This document shows positions 9,009-17,379 of a stretch of 64,000 bases of DNA, in pieces. The DNA lies in assembly GCF_022009635.1 (NCBI RefSeq), contig NZ_CP091716.1, positions 6,442,501 to 6,506,500 on the forward strand, in the 5' to 3' direction. Origin of the DNA: Variovorax paradoxus. GTDB lineage: Bacteria > Pseudomonadota > Gammaproteobacteria > Burkholderiales > Burkholderiaceae_C. The position numbers and the translations under genes were made by a program. How positions within the stretch are numbered: the first letter of the stretch is position 1; each line of letters opens with the position of its first letter. The notes under the pieces were generated by a model that saw only the letters and a list, made by a program, of their open reading frames with translations, had not been told where the DNA came from and did no database searches.

Positions 9009-9422
9009 ATGCAAAGCATCTTTCACCTTGCCTTCCACGTTCGCGACCTCGACGGCGCCCGCCGTTTCTATGGCGACGTCCTGGGCTGCGCCGAAGGCCG
9101 CAGCACCGACACCTGGGTCGACTTCGACTTCTTCGGCCATCAGATTTCCCTGCACCTGGGCGAGCCCTTCGCCACCACCCGCACCGGCCGCGTCGGCGAC
9201 GCGATGGTGCCGATGCCGCACTTCGGCCTGGCGCTCGCCCTGCCCGACTGGCAGGCGCTGGCCGGCCGCCTCGAGGCCGCCGGCACCGACTTCGTGCTCA
9301 AGCCCCAGGTGCGCTTCGAGGGCCAGCCGGGCGAGCAATGGACGATGTTCTTCTGCGACCCGTTCGGCAATCCGATCGAGGTCAAGGGTTTCCGTTCCCT
9401 AGACACTCTTTACGACAAGTGA
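9009..9422 (+). CDS. VOC (glyoxalase/bleomycin-resistance) family protein
   Basis: Protein of 137 aa, the length of a single-module VOC enzyme. It opens with FHLAFHVRDLDGARRFYGDV, giving the first metal-ligand His, and ends with DPFGNPIEVKGF, giving the Glu ligand and the family's usual finish. These are metal-dependent dioxygenases, lyases or isomerases with varied substrates, so the reaction is unknown. Its stop overlaps the GTG start of the next gene by four bases (GTGA at 9419-9422), which suggests coupled translation. Confidence 0.88.
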   Translation: MQSIFHLAFHVRDLDGARRFYGDVLGCAEGRSTDTWVDFDFFGHQISLHLGEPFATTRTGRVGDAMVPMPHFGLALALPDWQALAGRLEAAGTDFVLKPQVRFEGQPGEQWTMFFCDPFGNPIEVKGFRSLDTLYDK

Positions 9423-10603
9423 CAAGCCCGCGCCTGCACCTGAGGCTGCTCGGGTTCGGGCTTGCCGCCCTCGTGCCCCTGCTCGGGGCCACGGCGGCGC
9501 ATGCGCAACAGGACTGCGAGCTCAACGGGCGCAGCGTGAACCCGGACAACGGCGCCACCACCGCGGGCCAGACCGGCATCCTGCGCTGCAAGAACCGCGC
9601 GACCGGCGAGCTGCAGCGCGAGGAGCAACTGCAGAACGGCGTCTCGATGGGCCTGGTGCGCATCTACGAGAAAGGCAAGCTCGCCAAGGAGCACACCCTC
9701 AATGCCAAGGGCAACCTGCAGGGCCGCGCCCGCGAGTTCTCGCCCAACGGCCGGGTGCTGCGCGAGGCCACCTACGACGACGGCCAGGAGCGCGGCCTGG
9801 CGCGCAGCTACTACCCCGACGGCAAGCTGCGCCGCGTCATCTTCTATCCGGACACCGGCAGCGGCAGCGAACGCGGCTCGGTCGAGTTCACCGAGCGCGG
9901 CCAGCTCTCCGCGCTGCGCTGCGCCGACGCGCCCACGCTGGCGCCGGTGGTCGACGACGCCAAGCTCTGCGGCTTCAGCGGCGGCCCGTCGCAGGTCGAC
10001 CTGTTCGATGCGCGCGGCAACCTGCGCTCGCGGCTGTCGTTCCTGTCGGGCAAGCGGGTGCGTTCGCAGAGCTTCTACGACAACGGCAAGACCGCGGCGC
10101 TCGACGAGACCATGGGCAACCAGCGCACCGAGCAGAACTACTCGTCGGAAGGCGTCAAGCGCCGCGAAACGGTGTTCCTGCTGGTCGAGCGCGCCGCCAT
10201 CCGCCAGCGCGAGCAGTCCTTTTCCGAAAAAGGCACGCTGGTGCGCGACCAGCGCTGGAACAGCGCGGGCGAGCCGATCGGCGACGACAGCTACTACCTG
10301 AACGGCCAGCCGAGCAGCAAGTCGGCGTACAGCGGCAGCGGCAATGGCCGCGTGGTCGACATCACCGAGTTCTACGACAGCGGCCAGCGCGCCGCGCAGG
10401 GCCGCTACCAGATCGCGGGCCGCGGCAGGCAGGTGCCTGTCGGCACGCACCAGCGCTTCAACGAAAAAGGCACGCTCATCGCCGAGTCGAGCTTCGACGC
10501 CAAGGGCCGCGTGACGCGCGAGCGCGCCTGGGACGAAAACGGCGAGCTGCAGCGCGACGACGAAGTCTTCGAGGACGGCTCGCGCAAGGCCTACGCGAAG
10601 TAG
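9419..10603 (+). CDS. Secreted MORN-like (YwqK-type) repeat protein
   Basis: About 394 aa starting at a GTG that overlaps the VOC stop. A signal peptide ends AAHAQQ. The mature protein is a run of short repeats of the YwqK/MORN kind (for example GRVLREATYDDGQERG, then YYPDGKLRR and FNEKGTLIAESSFD), each forming a beta hairpin. Databases often call such proteins toxin-antitoxin YwqK family antitoxins, but nothing here indicates a toxin pair. A periplasmic or envelope structural role is more plausible. The frame is open upstream to 7844, but that part is antisense to the TraB gene and overlaps the VOC gene. The function is unknown. Confidence 0.8.
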   Translation: MTSPRLHLRLLGFGLAALVPLLGATAAHAQQDCELNGRSVNPDNGATTAGQTGILRCKNRATGELQREEQLQNGVSMGLVRIYEKGKLAKEHTLNAKGNLQGRAREFSPNGRVLREATYDDGQERGLARSYYPDGKLRRVIFYPDTGSGSERGSVEFTERGQLSALRCADAPTLAPVVDDAKLCGFSGGPSQVDLFDARGNLRSRLSFLSGKRVRSQSFYDNGKTAALDETMGNQRTEQNYSSEGVKRRETVFLLVERAAIRQREQSFSEKGTLVRDQRWNSAGEPIGDDSYYLNGQPSSKSAYSGSGNGRVVDITEFYDSGQRAAQGRYQIAGRGRQVPVGTHQRFNEKGTLIAESSFDAKGRVTRERAWDENGELQRDDEVFEDGSRKAYAK

Positions 10604-10634
10604 CCGGCGGCCACTGCGCGAGGCTCCGGGAGCG

Positions 10635-11609
10635 TCAGTCCAGCTTGATCCCCGCCTGCTTGATGATCGGGCCCCAGCGATTGGACTCCGCGCGCGACAG
10701 CGCCGCGAACTGCGCCGGCGTGCCGGGCATGGCTTCCATGCCGAAGTCCTCGAAGCGCTTCTGCACGGCTGGCGTGCCGAAGGCCTTGTTCAGGTCGCCG
10801 TTGAGCTTGCTCACCACCGCGGGCGGCAAGCCGGCCGGGCCCAGGATGCCCTGGAAGGCGAACACCTCGGTGTTGGGCACGCCCACTTCCGCCAGCGTCG
10901 GCACGTTGGGCAGCAGCTTGCTGCGCGCGCCCGAGCCGATGGCCAGCACCCGCACCTTGTTGCTCTGCATGATCGACAGGCCCGAGGCCAGGTCGAGGAA
11001 CATGCAGGGCACCTGCCCGCCCATCACGTCGGCCATGGCAGGCGCGGCGCCACGGTAGGGAATGTGGGTGATGAAGGTGCCGGTGCGCACCTTGAACATT
11101 TCCATCGCCAGGTGGTGCGGCGAGCCGTTGCCGGGCGAGGCGTAGTTGACCTTGCCGGGGTTGGCTTTCACGTAGGCCAGGAAGTCCTTGAAGTTCTTGG
11201 CCGGGAAGTCCGGGTGCACCACCAGCGCGAGCGGGAACTTGCCGATGGCGCCGATGTAGGTGAAGTCTTTCTCGGGGTTGAACGGCAGCTTGCTGAACAG
11301 GTGCTCGTTGAAGGCCAGCACGGCGTTGTCGGCCGACAGGACGGTGTAGCCGTCGGGCTTGCTCTTGGCGACGATGTCGGCGCCGATGTTGGTCGAGGCG
11401 CCGGGGCGGTTGTCGACCACGATCTGCTGGCCCAGCGTCTGGCGCATCGATTCGGCCAGCACGCGCGCGATCACGTCGGTGCCGCCGCCCGCCGGGTAGG
11501 GCACGACCCAGCGGATGAGCTGCGCCGGGTATTCCTGTGCGCGGGCGAAGGGGGTGACGGCCACGGCGGCGCTCGATGCGAGCGTGGCGAGAAGGGTGCG
11601 GCGATCCAT
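10635..11609 (-). CDS. Bug-family tripartite tricarboxylate transporter binding protein
   Basis: Periplasmic solute receptor of 324 aa with a signal peptide (MDRRTLLATLASS, cleavage after about residue 24). Family hallmarks are RWVVPYPAGGGTDVIARV, VVDNRPGASTNIGAD and PDGYTVL. Bug receptors are strongly expanded in Bordetella, Variovorax and relatives and bind carboxylates or aromatic acids. No TctA/TctB membrane subunits are present here. It is the last gene of an operon with the FAD monooxygenase and DUF2783 genes (31-base gap), so an aromatic or aromatic-derived ligand is likely by context. Confidence 0.92.
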   Translation of the reverse strand: MDRRTLLATLASSAAVAVTPFARAQEYPAQLIRWVVPYPAGGGTDVIARVLAESMRQTLGQQIVVDNRPGASTNIGADIVAKSKPDGYTVLSADNAVLAFNEHLFSKLPFNPEKDFTYIGAIGKFPLALVVHPDFPAKNFKDFLAYVKANPGKVNYASPGNGSPHHLAMEMFKVRTGTFITHIPYRGAAPAMADVMGGQVPCMFLDLASGLSIMQSNKVRVLAIGSGARSKLLPNVPTLAEVGVPNTEVFAFQGILGPAGLPPAVVSKLNGDLNKAFGTPAVQKRFEDFGMEAMPGTPAQFAALSRAESNRWGPIIKQAGIKLD

Positions 11610-11640
11610 GGATCAGTCTCCGGTTGTTGGTTGTTTGCAA

Positions 11641-11853
11641 TCAGGAAGCGGACAGCGATGGTACGGGCAGCGCGCGCAACGCGTCGGCCAGCGCGTCGCG
11701 GCAGCGCGCCTCGTCGCCGACCTGCTCGAACAGCAGCAGCGCGAGCCGCGCGAGGAACAGCGATTCGCGCTCGGCGCCCGCTTCGCTGATGGCACGCGCG
11801 CACTCGGCGTAGAGGCGGTCGCGGGCCTCGGGGGGAAGAGCGGGGTGGGTCAT
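11641..11853 (-). CDS. DUF2783 domain protein
   Basis: Small 70-aa protein, predicted helical and acidic, with the pattern RDRLYAECARA, LARLALLLFEQVGD and ALADAL. This matches DUF2783, which is typically encoded directly after FAD-dependent aromatic hydroxylases. Its ATG overlaps the stop of the upstream monooxygenase by four bases (ATGA at 11850-11853), so the two are translationally coupled. It may be a small accessory subunit of the hydroxylase; this is inferred from conserved context and not known. Confidence 0.72.
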   Translation of the reverse strand: MTHPALPPEARDRLYAECARAISEAGAERESLFLARLALLLFEQVGDEARCRDALADALRALPVPSLSAS

Positions 11854-13619
11854 GCGGAAAGTGTCTCCAGGGCAACGGCGGCCGAAACCGCGGCGCGTTC
11901 CAGCGCGGGTTGCAGGGCACCGGCCGGCAGCCGGTGCCAGCGCGCGGCCACGTGGCCGTCGGGACGCAGCAGATAGACCGCGCCGTCTCGCGCGCCGAGC
12001 GCCTCGAACACATCGGACGAGGCGTTCGCGTCGACACCGGCGATGCCCGGGCCGGCGATGGTGCGCACGGCGAAGGGCAGCGCGCCCTGCTGCGCGCGCG
12101 CGATGTCCGCGGCCGGCAGCACGGCGACATCGGGCCGCAGCACCAGCAGCGTGAAGGTGGGCGCGATCCAGTCGGTCAGGTGGCCGCGCTCGAGCTGCTG
12201 CTCGGGCATCGCCTCGCCCGGCAGCGGACCTGCCGGCAGCTCGTCGCCGATGCTGGACAGCGGCGAAGCGGCATAGCGCACCGCCTGCGTCTGGCGCGGG
12301 TTGATCAATTGCGCGATGCCACGGTGCGCCTCCGACAGCGACAGCGCCGCCTCGCGCAGCAAGTCGAAGCCGCGCGACGGCGGCGACATGAACTCGGTGC
12401 TGCGCATCGCGTTCTCGGCATTCACGTGGAAGGCCTCGATGCGCTCCTGCGAATAGCTGTCGAGCAGCGCCGCGTCCGACAGGCCCCTGGCCACGAAGGC
12501 CAGCTTCCACGCGAGGTTGTCGGCGTCGTCGAAGCCCGAGTTGAGCCCGCGCACGCCGAAGATCGGCATCGCATGCGCCGCGTTGCCCGCGAACACGACG
12601 CGGCCGTGGCGGTAGCTGTCCAGCGTCATCGCGCCGGCGCGGTAGACCGAGGTCCACACCGTCTTCCACGGCAGGTGGCCTTCGCCGATGGCGTCGAGGT
12701 GGCGCTGCACGAACTCGGCCACCGCCGCCGGCTGCAGTGCTTCCTCGGTGCTCTGGCCGGGGCGCAGCTGGTAGTCGATGCGCCAGATGTCGTCGGGCTG
12801 GCGGTGCATCAGCACGGTCGAGCCGGGGTTCCACGGCGGATCGAACCAGGCGCGGCGCTCGGTCGGGTGGCCGCTGTGCAACTCGATGTCGATGATCACG
12901 TAGCGGCCTTCGTAGCCCGTGCCCTCCAGCGCGAGCCCCATCGCCTTGCGCACGAAGCTCTGGCCGCCGTCGCAGGCCGCGAGCCACTGGCCGTGCAGCC
13001 GGTAGCTGCCCTCGGTGTTGCGCACGTCGAGCGTCACGCCTTCGTCGTCCTGCGAGAGACCGATGAGTTCGGTGCCCCAGCGGATGTCGATGAGCCCCGG
13101 CGTCGCCTCGTTGCGGCGGAAGATTTCTTCCAGCAGGTAGTGCTCGGCGTAGTACTGCTCCAGGTTGATCATCGGCGGCAGCTTCTGCCGCGCGTCGTGC
13201 GGCATCTCGAAGCGGAACACCTCGGCCGTCTTGTAGAAGCTGCGCCCGCCGGTCCACGGCAGGCCCTTGCTCATGAAGTCCGGCAGCACGCCGAGCCGCG
13301 CCATGATCTCCAGGCTGCGCCGCGAGATGCAGGCCGCGCGGCTGCCCACGCACACGGTGTCGTCGGCCTCCAGGATCACGCAGCGCACGCCGTGGTTCGC
13401 CAGCCCCAGCGCGAGCGCCATGCCGACCGGGCCGCCGCCCGCGATCACCACCGGGTGGCGGCCGGGCTCCACGCCGTCGTGCTCGAGCGGCGGGGTCCAC
13501 GGCTTGTAGCGGGTGTAGTGGAAGGCGCCGACGGAAGGCGGCAGTTCGGTGGCGCTGGCCGGTGGCGGCACGGGGCCGCCGGCGGCGTCGCCGGGTGCGG
13601 CTGCGGGAGAGTTCGTCAT
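11850..13619 (-). CDS. FAD-dependent aromatic ring hydroxylase (MhpA/PheA-like)
   Basis: Protein of 589 aa of the class A flavoprotein monooxygenases. It has the dinucleotide-binding VVIAGGGPVGMALALGLA near residue 60, the middle DG segment (ACDGGQSFVRKAMG) and the second FAD motif near 310 (GNAAHAMPIFGVRGLNSG, then DADNLAWKL). A C-terminal thioredoxin-like region follows. Such enzymes use NAD(P)H and O2 to hydroxylate phenols, for example 3-(3-hydroxyphenyl)propionate. It is first in an operon with DUF2783 and the Bug receptor, and divergent from a LuxR-type regulator. The exact aromatic substrate cannot be read from the sequence. Confidence 0.88.
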   Translation of the reverse strand: MTNSPAAAPGDAAGGPVPPPASATELPPSVGAFHYTRYKPWTPPLEHDGVEPGRHPVVIAGGGPVGMALALGLANHGVRCVILEADDTVCVGSRAACISRRSLEIMARLGVLPDFMSKGLPWTGGRSFYKTAEVFRFEMPHDARQKLPPMINLEQYYAEHYLLEEIFRRNEATPGLIDIRWGTELIGLSQDDEGVTLDVRNTEGSYRLHGQWLAACDGGQSFVRKAMGLALEGTGYEGRYVIIDIELHSGHPTERRAWFDPPWNPGSTVLMHRQPDDIWRIDYQLRPGQSTEEALQPAAVAEFVQRHLDAIGEGHLPWKTVWTSVYRAGAMTLDSYRHGRVVFAGNAAHAMPIFGVRGLNSGFDDADNLAWKLAFVARGLSDAALLDSYSQERIEAFHVNAENAMRSTEFMSPPSRGFDLLREAALSLSEAHRGIAQLINPRQTQAVRYAASPLSSIGDELPAGPLPGEAMPEQQLERGHLTDWIAPTFTLLVLRPDVAVLPAADIARAQQGALPFAVRTIAGPGIAGVDANASSDVFEALGARDGAVYLLRPDGHVAARWHRLPAGALQPALERAAVSAAVALETLSA

Positions 13620-13659
13620 GCGACGGGATTGTCCCGATGCGCGGGGACTGCCGATGTCA

Positions 13660-13680
13660 TAACTTCGTACGAGGTAGTTA
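13660..13680. promoter_or_regulatory. Candidate operator between hydroxylase and LuxR-type regulator
   Basis: A 21-base dyad in the 89-base divergent intergenic region: TAACT and AGTTA arms around an 11-base centre that itself contains the palindrome TCGTACGA. Size and symmetry resemble the 20-bp boxes of LuxR-family regulators. It sits 41 bases from the hydroxylase start and 29 bases from the regulator start. Confidence 0.5.
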
Positions 13681-13708
13681 CCCCAATCCCTGACTTTTTT
13701 CCCTTCCC

Positions 13709-14488
13709 ATGAGACGCTGGCGCATCCATCCCACCGACACCGCGCTGGCCGCCGGCGTGGTCAGCGACGTGCTCGGCGGCGTGGGCACGGCGCACCTGGC
13801 CACCAGCTACCTGAAGGCGATGCAGCGCGTGATGCCCGTCACCTTCTGCACCGTGTTCGCGGTGAGCGCGGCGGGGCGCATCGAGGCGGTGTCGGCGGCC
13901 AGCAGCTACGGCAGCACGGCCGAGCGCACGTCGGAGCGCTACGTGGCCCAGCGCTTCGACCTGCTCGACCCCAACATGGCCTGGCTCGCGGCGCGCAAGC
14001 TGCCGCAGCGCGCGCAGCTGTGGCTGGGCCATCAGCGCGCCGACGAGGTGGCCGACCCCGCCTACCGCGCGGCCTGCTACGGCGACGTGGGCATCCGCGA
14101 GCGCGCGTCGGTGCTGTTGCTGCTGCCCACCGGCCAGCGCGTGGCGGTGAGCTTCTACCGGAGCCTGGCGCAGCCCGAGTTCGGCGCGGAAGACTTCGGC
14201 CGCATCGAGGCGCATGCGACGCTGCTGGCCGACGCGACCGCCGCGCACGGGCGCAGCGCGATGGCGGTGCGCGAAGCCGTGGAGCCCGCGCTGGCCTCGC
14301 GGCTGCTGACGCTGAGCCTGCGCGAGCGCGAAGTCATCGGCCACCTGATGGCGGGCAAGACCGCGAAGGAGGCGGCACGCGAGATCGGCGTGGAGCTGAC
14401 GACCGTGCGCACCCACCAGTACCGGGCGTTCCGGCGGCTGGGGATACGGTCGCAGAAGGAACTGCTGCGCGGCGCGGGGCCGCACTGA
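13709..14488 (+). CDS. LuxR-family transcriptional regulator
   Basis: Protein of 259 aa. The C-terminal 65 residues form a LuxR/GerE helix-turn-helix (LSLREREVIGHLMAGKTAKE, then IGVELTTVRTHQYRAFRRLG). The N-terminal 180 residues are a sensory domain that I do not recognise as a classical acyl-homoserine-lactone pocket. No LuxI synthase is nearby. It is divergent from the aromatic hydroxylase operon and shares its short promoter region, so it probably controls that operon in response to an aromatic effector. This is inferred from gene order. Confidence 0.82.
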   Translation: MRRWRIHPTDTALAAGVVSDVLGGVGTAHLATSYLKAMQRVMPVTFCTVFAVSAAGRIEAVSAASSYGSTAERTSERYVAQRFDLLDPNMAWLAARKLPQRAQLWLGHQRADEVADPAYRAACYGDVGIRERASVLLLLPTGQRVAVSFYRSLAQPEFGAEDFGRIEAHATLLADATAAHGRSAMAVREAVEPALASRLLTLSLREREVIGHLMAGKTAKEAAREIGVELTTVRTHQYRAFRRLGIRSQKELLRGAGPH

Positions 14489-14506
14489 GCCAGGCCGGAA
14501 GCGGGC

Positions 14507-15604
14507 TCAGTCCTCGGAGGCTTCTTCTTCCGGCGCCTCGTCGGCCTGCGTGCCCGCGGCCGGCTTCACCAGCGACACCGGCGCCTCCTTCGGCCGGCCG
14601 GCGGTCGACACGACCTCCTGGTCGATCGCGCCGAACAGCGAGCGCCCGTCAGGCCCCTTCATCTCGATGCGGATGGTGTCGCCGAACTTCATGAAGTCGG
14701 TGTAGGGCTGGCCGGTCTGGATGGTCTCGATGCAGCGCTTCTCGGCAATGCACGAGTAGCCCTTTGGCCAATCCATGTGGCCGTTCTTTTCCACGCCCTT
14801 GTTGCTCACGGTGCCGCTGCCGACGATGCTGCCGGCGCGCACGTTGCGCGTCTTGGCGATGTGGGCGATGAGCTGGCCGAAGTGGAAGGTCATCTCCGGG
14901 CCGGCGTCGCACATGCCGACCTTGCGGCCGTTCCAGCTGCTCTGCAGCGCCAGGTGCACGCGGCCGTGCTGCCAGGCTTCGCCCAGTTCGTCGAGCGTCA
15001 CGGCCACGGGGCTGAAGGCGGTGGCGGGCTTGCTCTGGAAGAAGCCGAAGCCCTTGGCCAGTTCGGCCGGAATGAGATTGCGCAGGCTCACGTCGTTGGC
15101 CAGCATCACGAGGCGGATGCCGTCCAGCGCCTGGTCGGGCGTGGTGCCCATCTTCACGTCGCCGGTGATGACGGCGATCTCGGCCTCGAAGTCGATGCCC
15201 ATGGCCTCGCTGGGCACGACGATGTCGTCGACCGGGCCCAGGAAGTCGTCGCTGCCGCCCTGGTACATCAGCGGGTCGGTGTAGAAGCTCTCGGGCACTT
15301 CGGCATTGCGCGCCTTGCGCACCAGCTCGACGTGGTTCAGGTAGGCCGAGCCGTCGGCCCACTGGTAGGCGCGCGGCAGCGGCGCCATGCACATCGCCGG
15401 ATCGAAGGGAAAGGCATGGCGGGCGCGGCCGTGGTTGAGCGCGTCGTACAGGTCCTGCAGCTGCGGGCTCATGAAGCCCCAGTCGTCCAGCACCTGCTGC
15501 AGCCGGTTCGCGATGCCGGTGGCGTAGTGGGCGAGCGTGAGGTCGCGCGAAACGACGACGAGCTGGCCGTCGCGCGAGCCGTCCTTCAGGGTGGCGAGTT
15601 TCAT
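14507..15604 (-). CDS. Fumarylacetoacetate hydrolase family protein
   Basis: Protein of 365 aa. The FAH fold is shown by the metal-binding acidic run DFEAEIAVITGDV near residue 135, LANDVSLRNLIPAELAKGFG, and GSIVGSGTVSNKG with the glycine turn typical of the family. These Mg-dependent enzymes cleave C-C bonds of acylpyruvates late in tyrosine, homogentisate or catechol degradation. The ATG at 15604 starts MKLATLKDG, the usual beginning. An acidic tail (DEAPEEEASED) extends beyond the fold. It is convergent with the LuxR-type regulator (18-base gap) and possibly belongs to the same aromatic catabolism, although not to that operon. Confidence 0.9.
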   Translation of the reverse strand: MKLATLKDGSRDGQLVVVSRDLTLAHYATGIANRLQQVLDDWGFMSPQLQDLYDALNHGRARHAFPFDPAMCMAPLPRAYQWADGSAYLNHVELVRKARNAEVPESFYTDPLMYQGGSDDFLGPVDDIVVPSEAMGIDFEAEIAVITGDVKMGTTPDQALDGIRLVMLANDVSLRNLIPAELAKGFGFFQSKPATAFSPVAVTLDELGEAWQHGRVHLALQSSWNGRKVGMCDAGPEMTFHFGQLIAHIAKTRNVRAGSIVGSGTVSNKGVEKNGHMDWPKGYSCIAEKRCIETIQTGQPYTDFMKFGDTIRIEMKGPDGRSLFGAIDQEVVSTAGRPKEAPVSLVKPAAGTQADEAPEEEASED

Positions 15605-15719
15605 GATGCGGTACTTGCGTGAGGGCGGCCGCCGCTCCCACTTAAACTGGTTGAACGGGCGGCAGTGTACCGAGGTGGTCTCGGTGAACCTCCGTGCCGG
15701 CGCCCCACTCCACACACTG

Positions 15720-16916
15720 ATGCCGACGCTCGTCGCCCCCCCTCCGCTGTCCGCCGGCATGCCCGGCCGCCCGTCCTGGCGGGTGCTGGCCGCGCTGACG
15801 CTGCTGGTGGCGGTGATCCATCTGCTGGTGCTGGGGCTGGCGCCGACAGCCATCGGGCCGGAGCCCTCGCCGCTGGCCAACAAGTTCATCACGCGCACGA
15901 TCGTGATCGCACCGCCCGCCTCCGAAAAACCGGCCGCGCCGGCCGCCGCCGCACCGCCGGAAGCCAGGCCGCCGGCCCCGGTGAAGCCGCGCCGGCCGCG
16001 CGCGCCGTCGGTGCCGAAGCCCAGGCCAGCACCGGCGCCCGAACCGCAGATCGACAACGCAACGCCCAAGGAGCCGGAAGCGCCCGACCTGACGGTGCAG
16101 CCTGCTACGGATTCAGGAGCAATGCCGGCGGACACCCCGGCCAACGCCGCGGGCTCGGACGCCGGCTCGGGCACGGCGGTCGCCGGCACTGGCGACGGCA
16201 CGGCGGGCGCATCCGCCGGCGCCTCGAACCCCACGTCCGGCAACATCGTCGGCACCCAGTCGCTGCGTATTCCGGGATCGGTCACGCTCGATTTCGCGGC
16301 CACCGGGCAGGACGGCTCGTCCCCCATGCAGGGCGTGTTCGGCGAGCTGACCTGGCTGCAGGACGGCAGCCGCTACGACGCCCGGCTGACGCTGAAGGTG
16401 CTGTTCAGCACCATCCGCAGCCAGCACAGCACCGGCCGCATCGGCCCCTCGGGCATCGAGCCCGACCGGTACTCGGAGAGCCGGAAGTCCGAGGTGGCCT
16501 CGCATTTCGTGCGCGACCAGGGGCAGGTGGTGTTCAGCAACAACGCGCCTCCCGTGCCGCTCCTGGCCGGCGCGCAGGACCGGCTGAGCATCATGATGCA
16601 GCTAGGCGGCCTGCTGGCCGGCGACCCGGGCCGCTACCCGGCGGGCAGCCAGATCTCTGTCCAGACGGTGGGTCCGCGCGACGCCGGCGTCTGGGTCTTC
16701 GTGGTGGGCGACGAGGAGCAGCTGAGCCTGCCGGCCGGCGAATACCGGGCGCGCAAGCTCACCCGCAGCCCGCGCCAGCAGTTCGACAGCAAGCTGGAGC
16801 TCTGGCTGGCACCGGACTACGGTTATTTGCCCGTTCGAATCAAGCAGACCGAGCCGAACGGCAACTTTGCCGACGCCCAGTTGCGCAAATCCCTACCCAC
16901 AACCCCCTCGAACTGA
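15720..16916 (+). CDS. DUF3108 domain protein with TonB-like N-terminus
   Basis: About 398 aa. One N-terminal membrane segment (about residues 18-40, LAALTLLVAVIHLLVLGLAP) is followed by a Pro/Ala/Lys-rich spacer (about 60-180) like the periplasm-spanning part of TonB. The C-terminal 210 residues carry the DUF3108 domain (SVTLDFAATGQDG, ELTWLQDGSRYDARL, LELWLAPDYGYLPVRIKQT), a beta-rich periplasmic domain. I chose the ATG at 15720, which puts the membrane segment near the N-terminus; 15759 is the alternative. It is divergent from the FAH gene. DUF3108 proteins are common in betaproteobacteria and uncharacterised. Confidence 0.78.
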   Translation: MPTLVAPPPLSAGMPGRPSWRVLAALTLLVAVIHLLVLGLAPTAIGPEPSPLANKFITRTIVIAPPASEKPAAPAAAAPPEARPPAPVKPRRPRAPSVPKPRPAPAPEPQIDNATPKEPEAPDLTVQPATDSGAMPADTPANAAGSDAGSGTAVAGTGDGTAGASAGASNPTSGNIVGTQSLRIPGSVTLDFAATGQDGSSPMQGVFGELTWLQDGSRYDARLTLKVLFSTIRSQHSTGRIGPSGIEPDRYSESRKSEVASHFVRDQGQVVFSNNAPPVPLLAGAQDRLSIMMQLGGLLAGDPGRYPAGSQISVQTVGPRDAGVWVFVVGDEEQLSLPAGEYRARKLTRSPRQQFDSKLELWLAPDYGYLPVRIKQTEPNGNFADAQLRKSLPTTPSN

Positions 16917-16965
16917 GGCAAAACTCACACATCGACGTTGAAGTAAACAAAAAGACAACGGGTCT

Positions 16966-16994
16966 TGAAACTGGCGCGTTGATTGCTACGTAAT
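16966..16994 (+). promoter_or_regulatory. Candidate sigma-70 promoter of the DUF3567 gene
   Basis: TTGAAA (16966-16971) and CGTAAT (16989-16994) are separated by 17 bases in an AT-richer intergenic stretch. Transcription would begin near 17001, which makes the ATG at 16999 unusable and supports the start at 17032. Confidence 0.4.
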
Positions 16995-17031
16995 CTCTAT
17001 GAATGCCATCGACATCCTTACGGGGCCAGCC

Positions 17032-17310
17032 ATGAACATGCTCTATGACTCGGAGTCTTTCGTCGTCGTCCACGTCCAGCCGAATGAAGGCGACGCGCCC
17101 GCGCAGCCGAACATGCCGGTGCTGGAGCGCCACGGCTTCGAGATCGTGGACAAGCGTTCGGGCAAGGAGGTCTACCTGGACGGCTCATGGGCCGAGCTGT
17201 TCCAGCAGCAGATCGCCGCCTGGCAGCTCAACACCCCCACCCAGGAAGAAGTCGAGGACACGCTGGAAGGCTATGCCGAACTGGCCCACACGCCGGTCCT
17301 CGTGCACTGA
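17032..17310 (+). CDS. DUF3567 family protein
   Basis: Acidic 92-aa cytosolic protein opening MNMLYDSESFVVVHV, the conserved beginning of DUF3567 proteins found across Burkholderiales. It continues with HGFEIVDKRSGKEVYLDG and a C-terminal helix ending in HTPVLVH. An in-frame ATG at 16999 would add 11 residues, but it overlaps the predicted transcription start and lacks a ribosome site, whereas GGGG precedes 17032. A strong terminator follows. Function unknown; probably a single-gene transcript. Confidence 0.82.
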   Translation: MNMLYDSESFVVVHVQPNEGDAPAQPNMPVLERHGFEIVDKRSGKEVYLDGSWAELFQQQIAAWQLNTPTQEEVEDTLEGYAELAHTPVLVH

Positions 17311-17331
17311 TCCCCTTTTCCGCTTCCCAGC

Positions 17332-17358
17332 AAAAAGCGCCCTCCTGGGCGCTTTTTT
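17332..17358. terminator. Rho-independent terminator, bidirectional
   Basis: The 11-bp stem AAAAAGCGCCC / GGGCGCTTTTT with loop TCCT has a T-run on both strands. It lies between the convergent DUF3567 and AbrB-type genes and serves both. Confidence 0.9.
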
Positions 17359-17379
17359 CATGGGCCGACCGCTCGGTCC

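Noticed and set aside
7844..9418. N-terminal extension of the MORN-like protein
   Set aside because: It is antisense to the TraB/GumN gene and overlaps the VOC gene in another frame. The GTG at 9419 leads straight into a signal peptide.
9419..10603. Toxin-antitoxin system (YwqK antitoxin)
   Set aside because: The name comes from a repeat family only. There is no partner toxin gene and the protein has a signal peptide.
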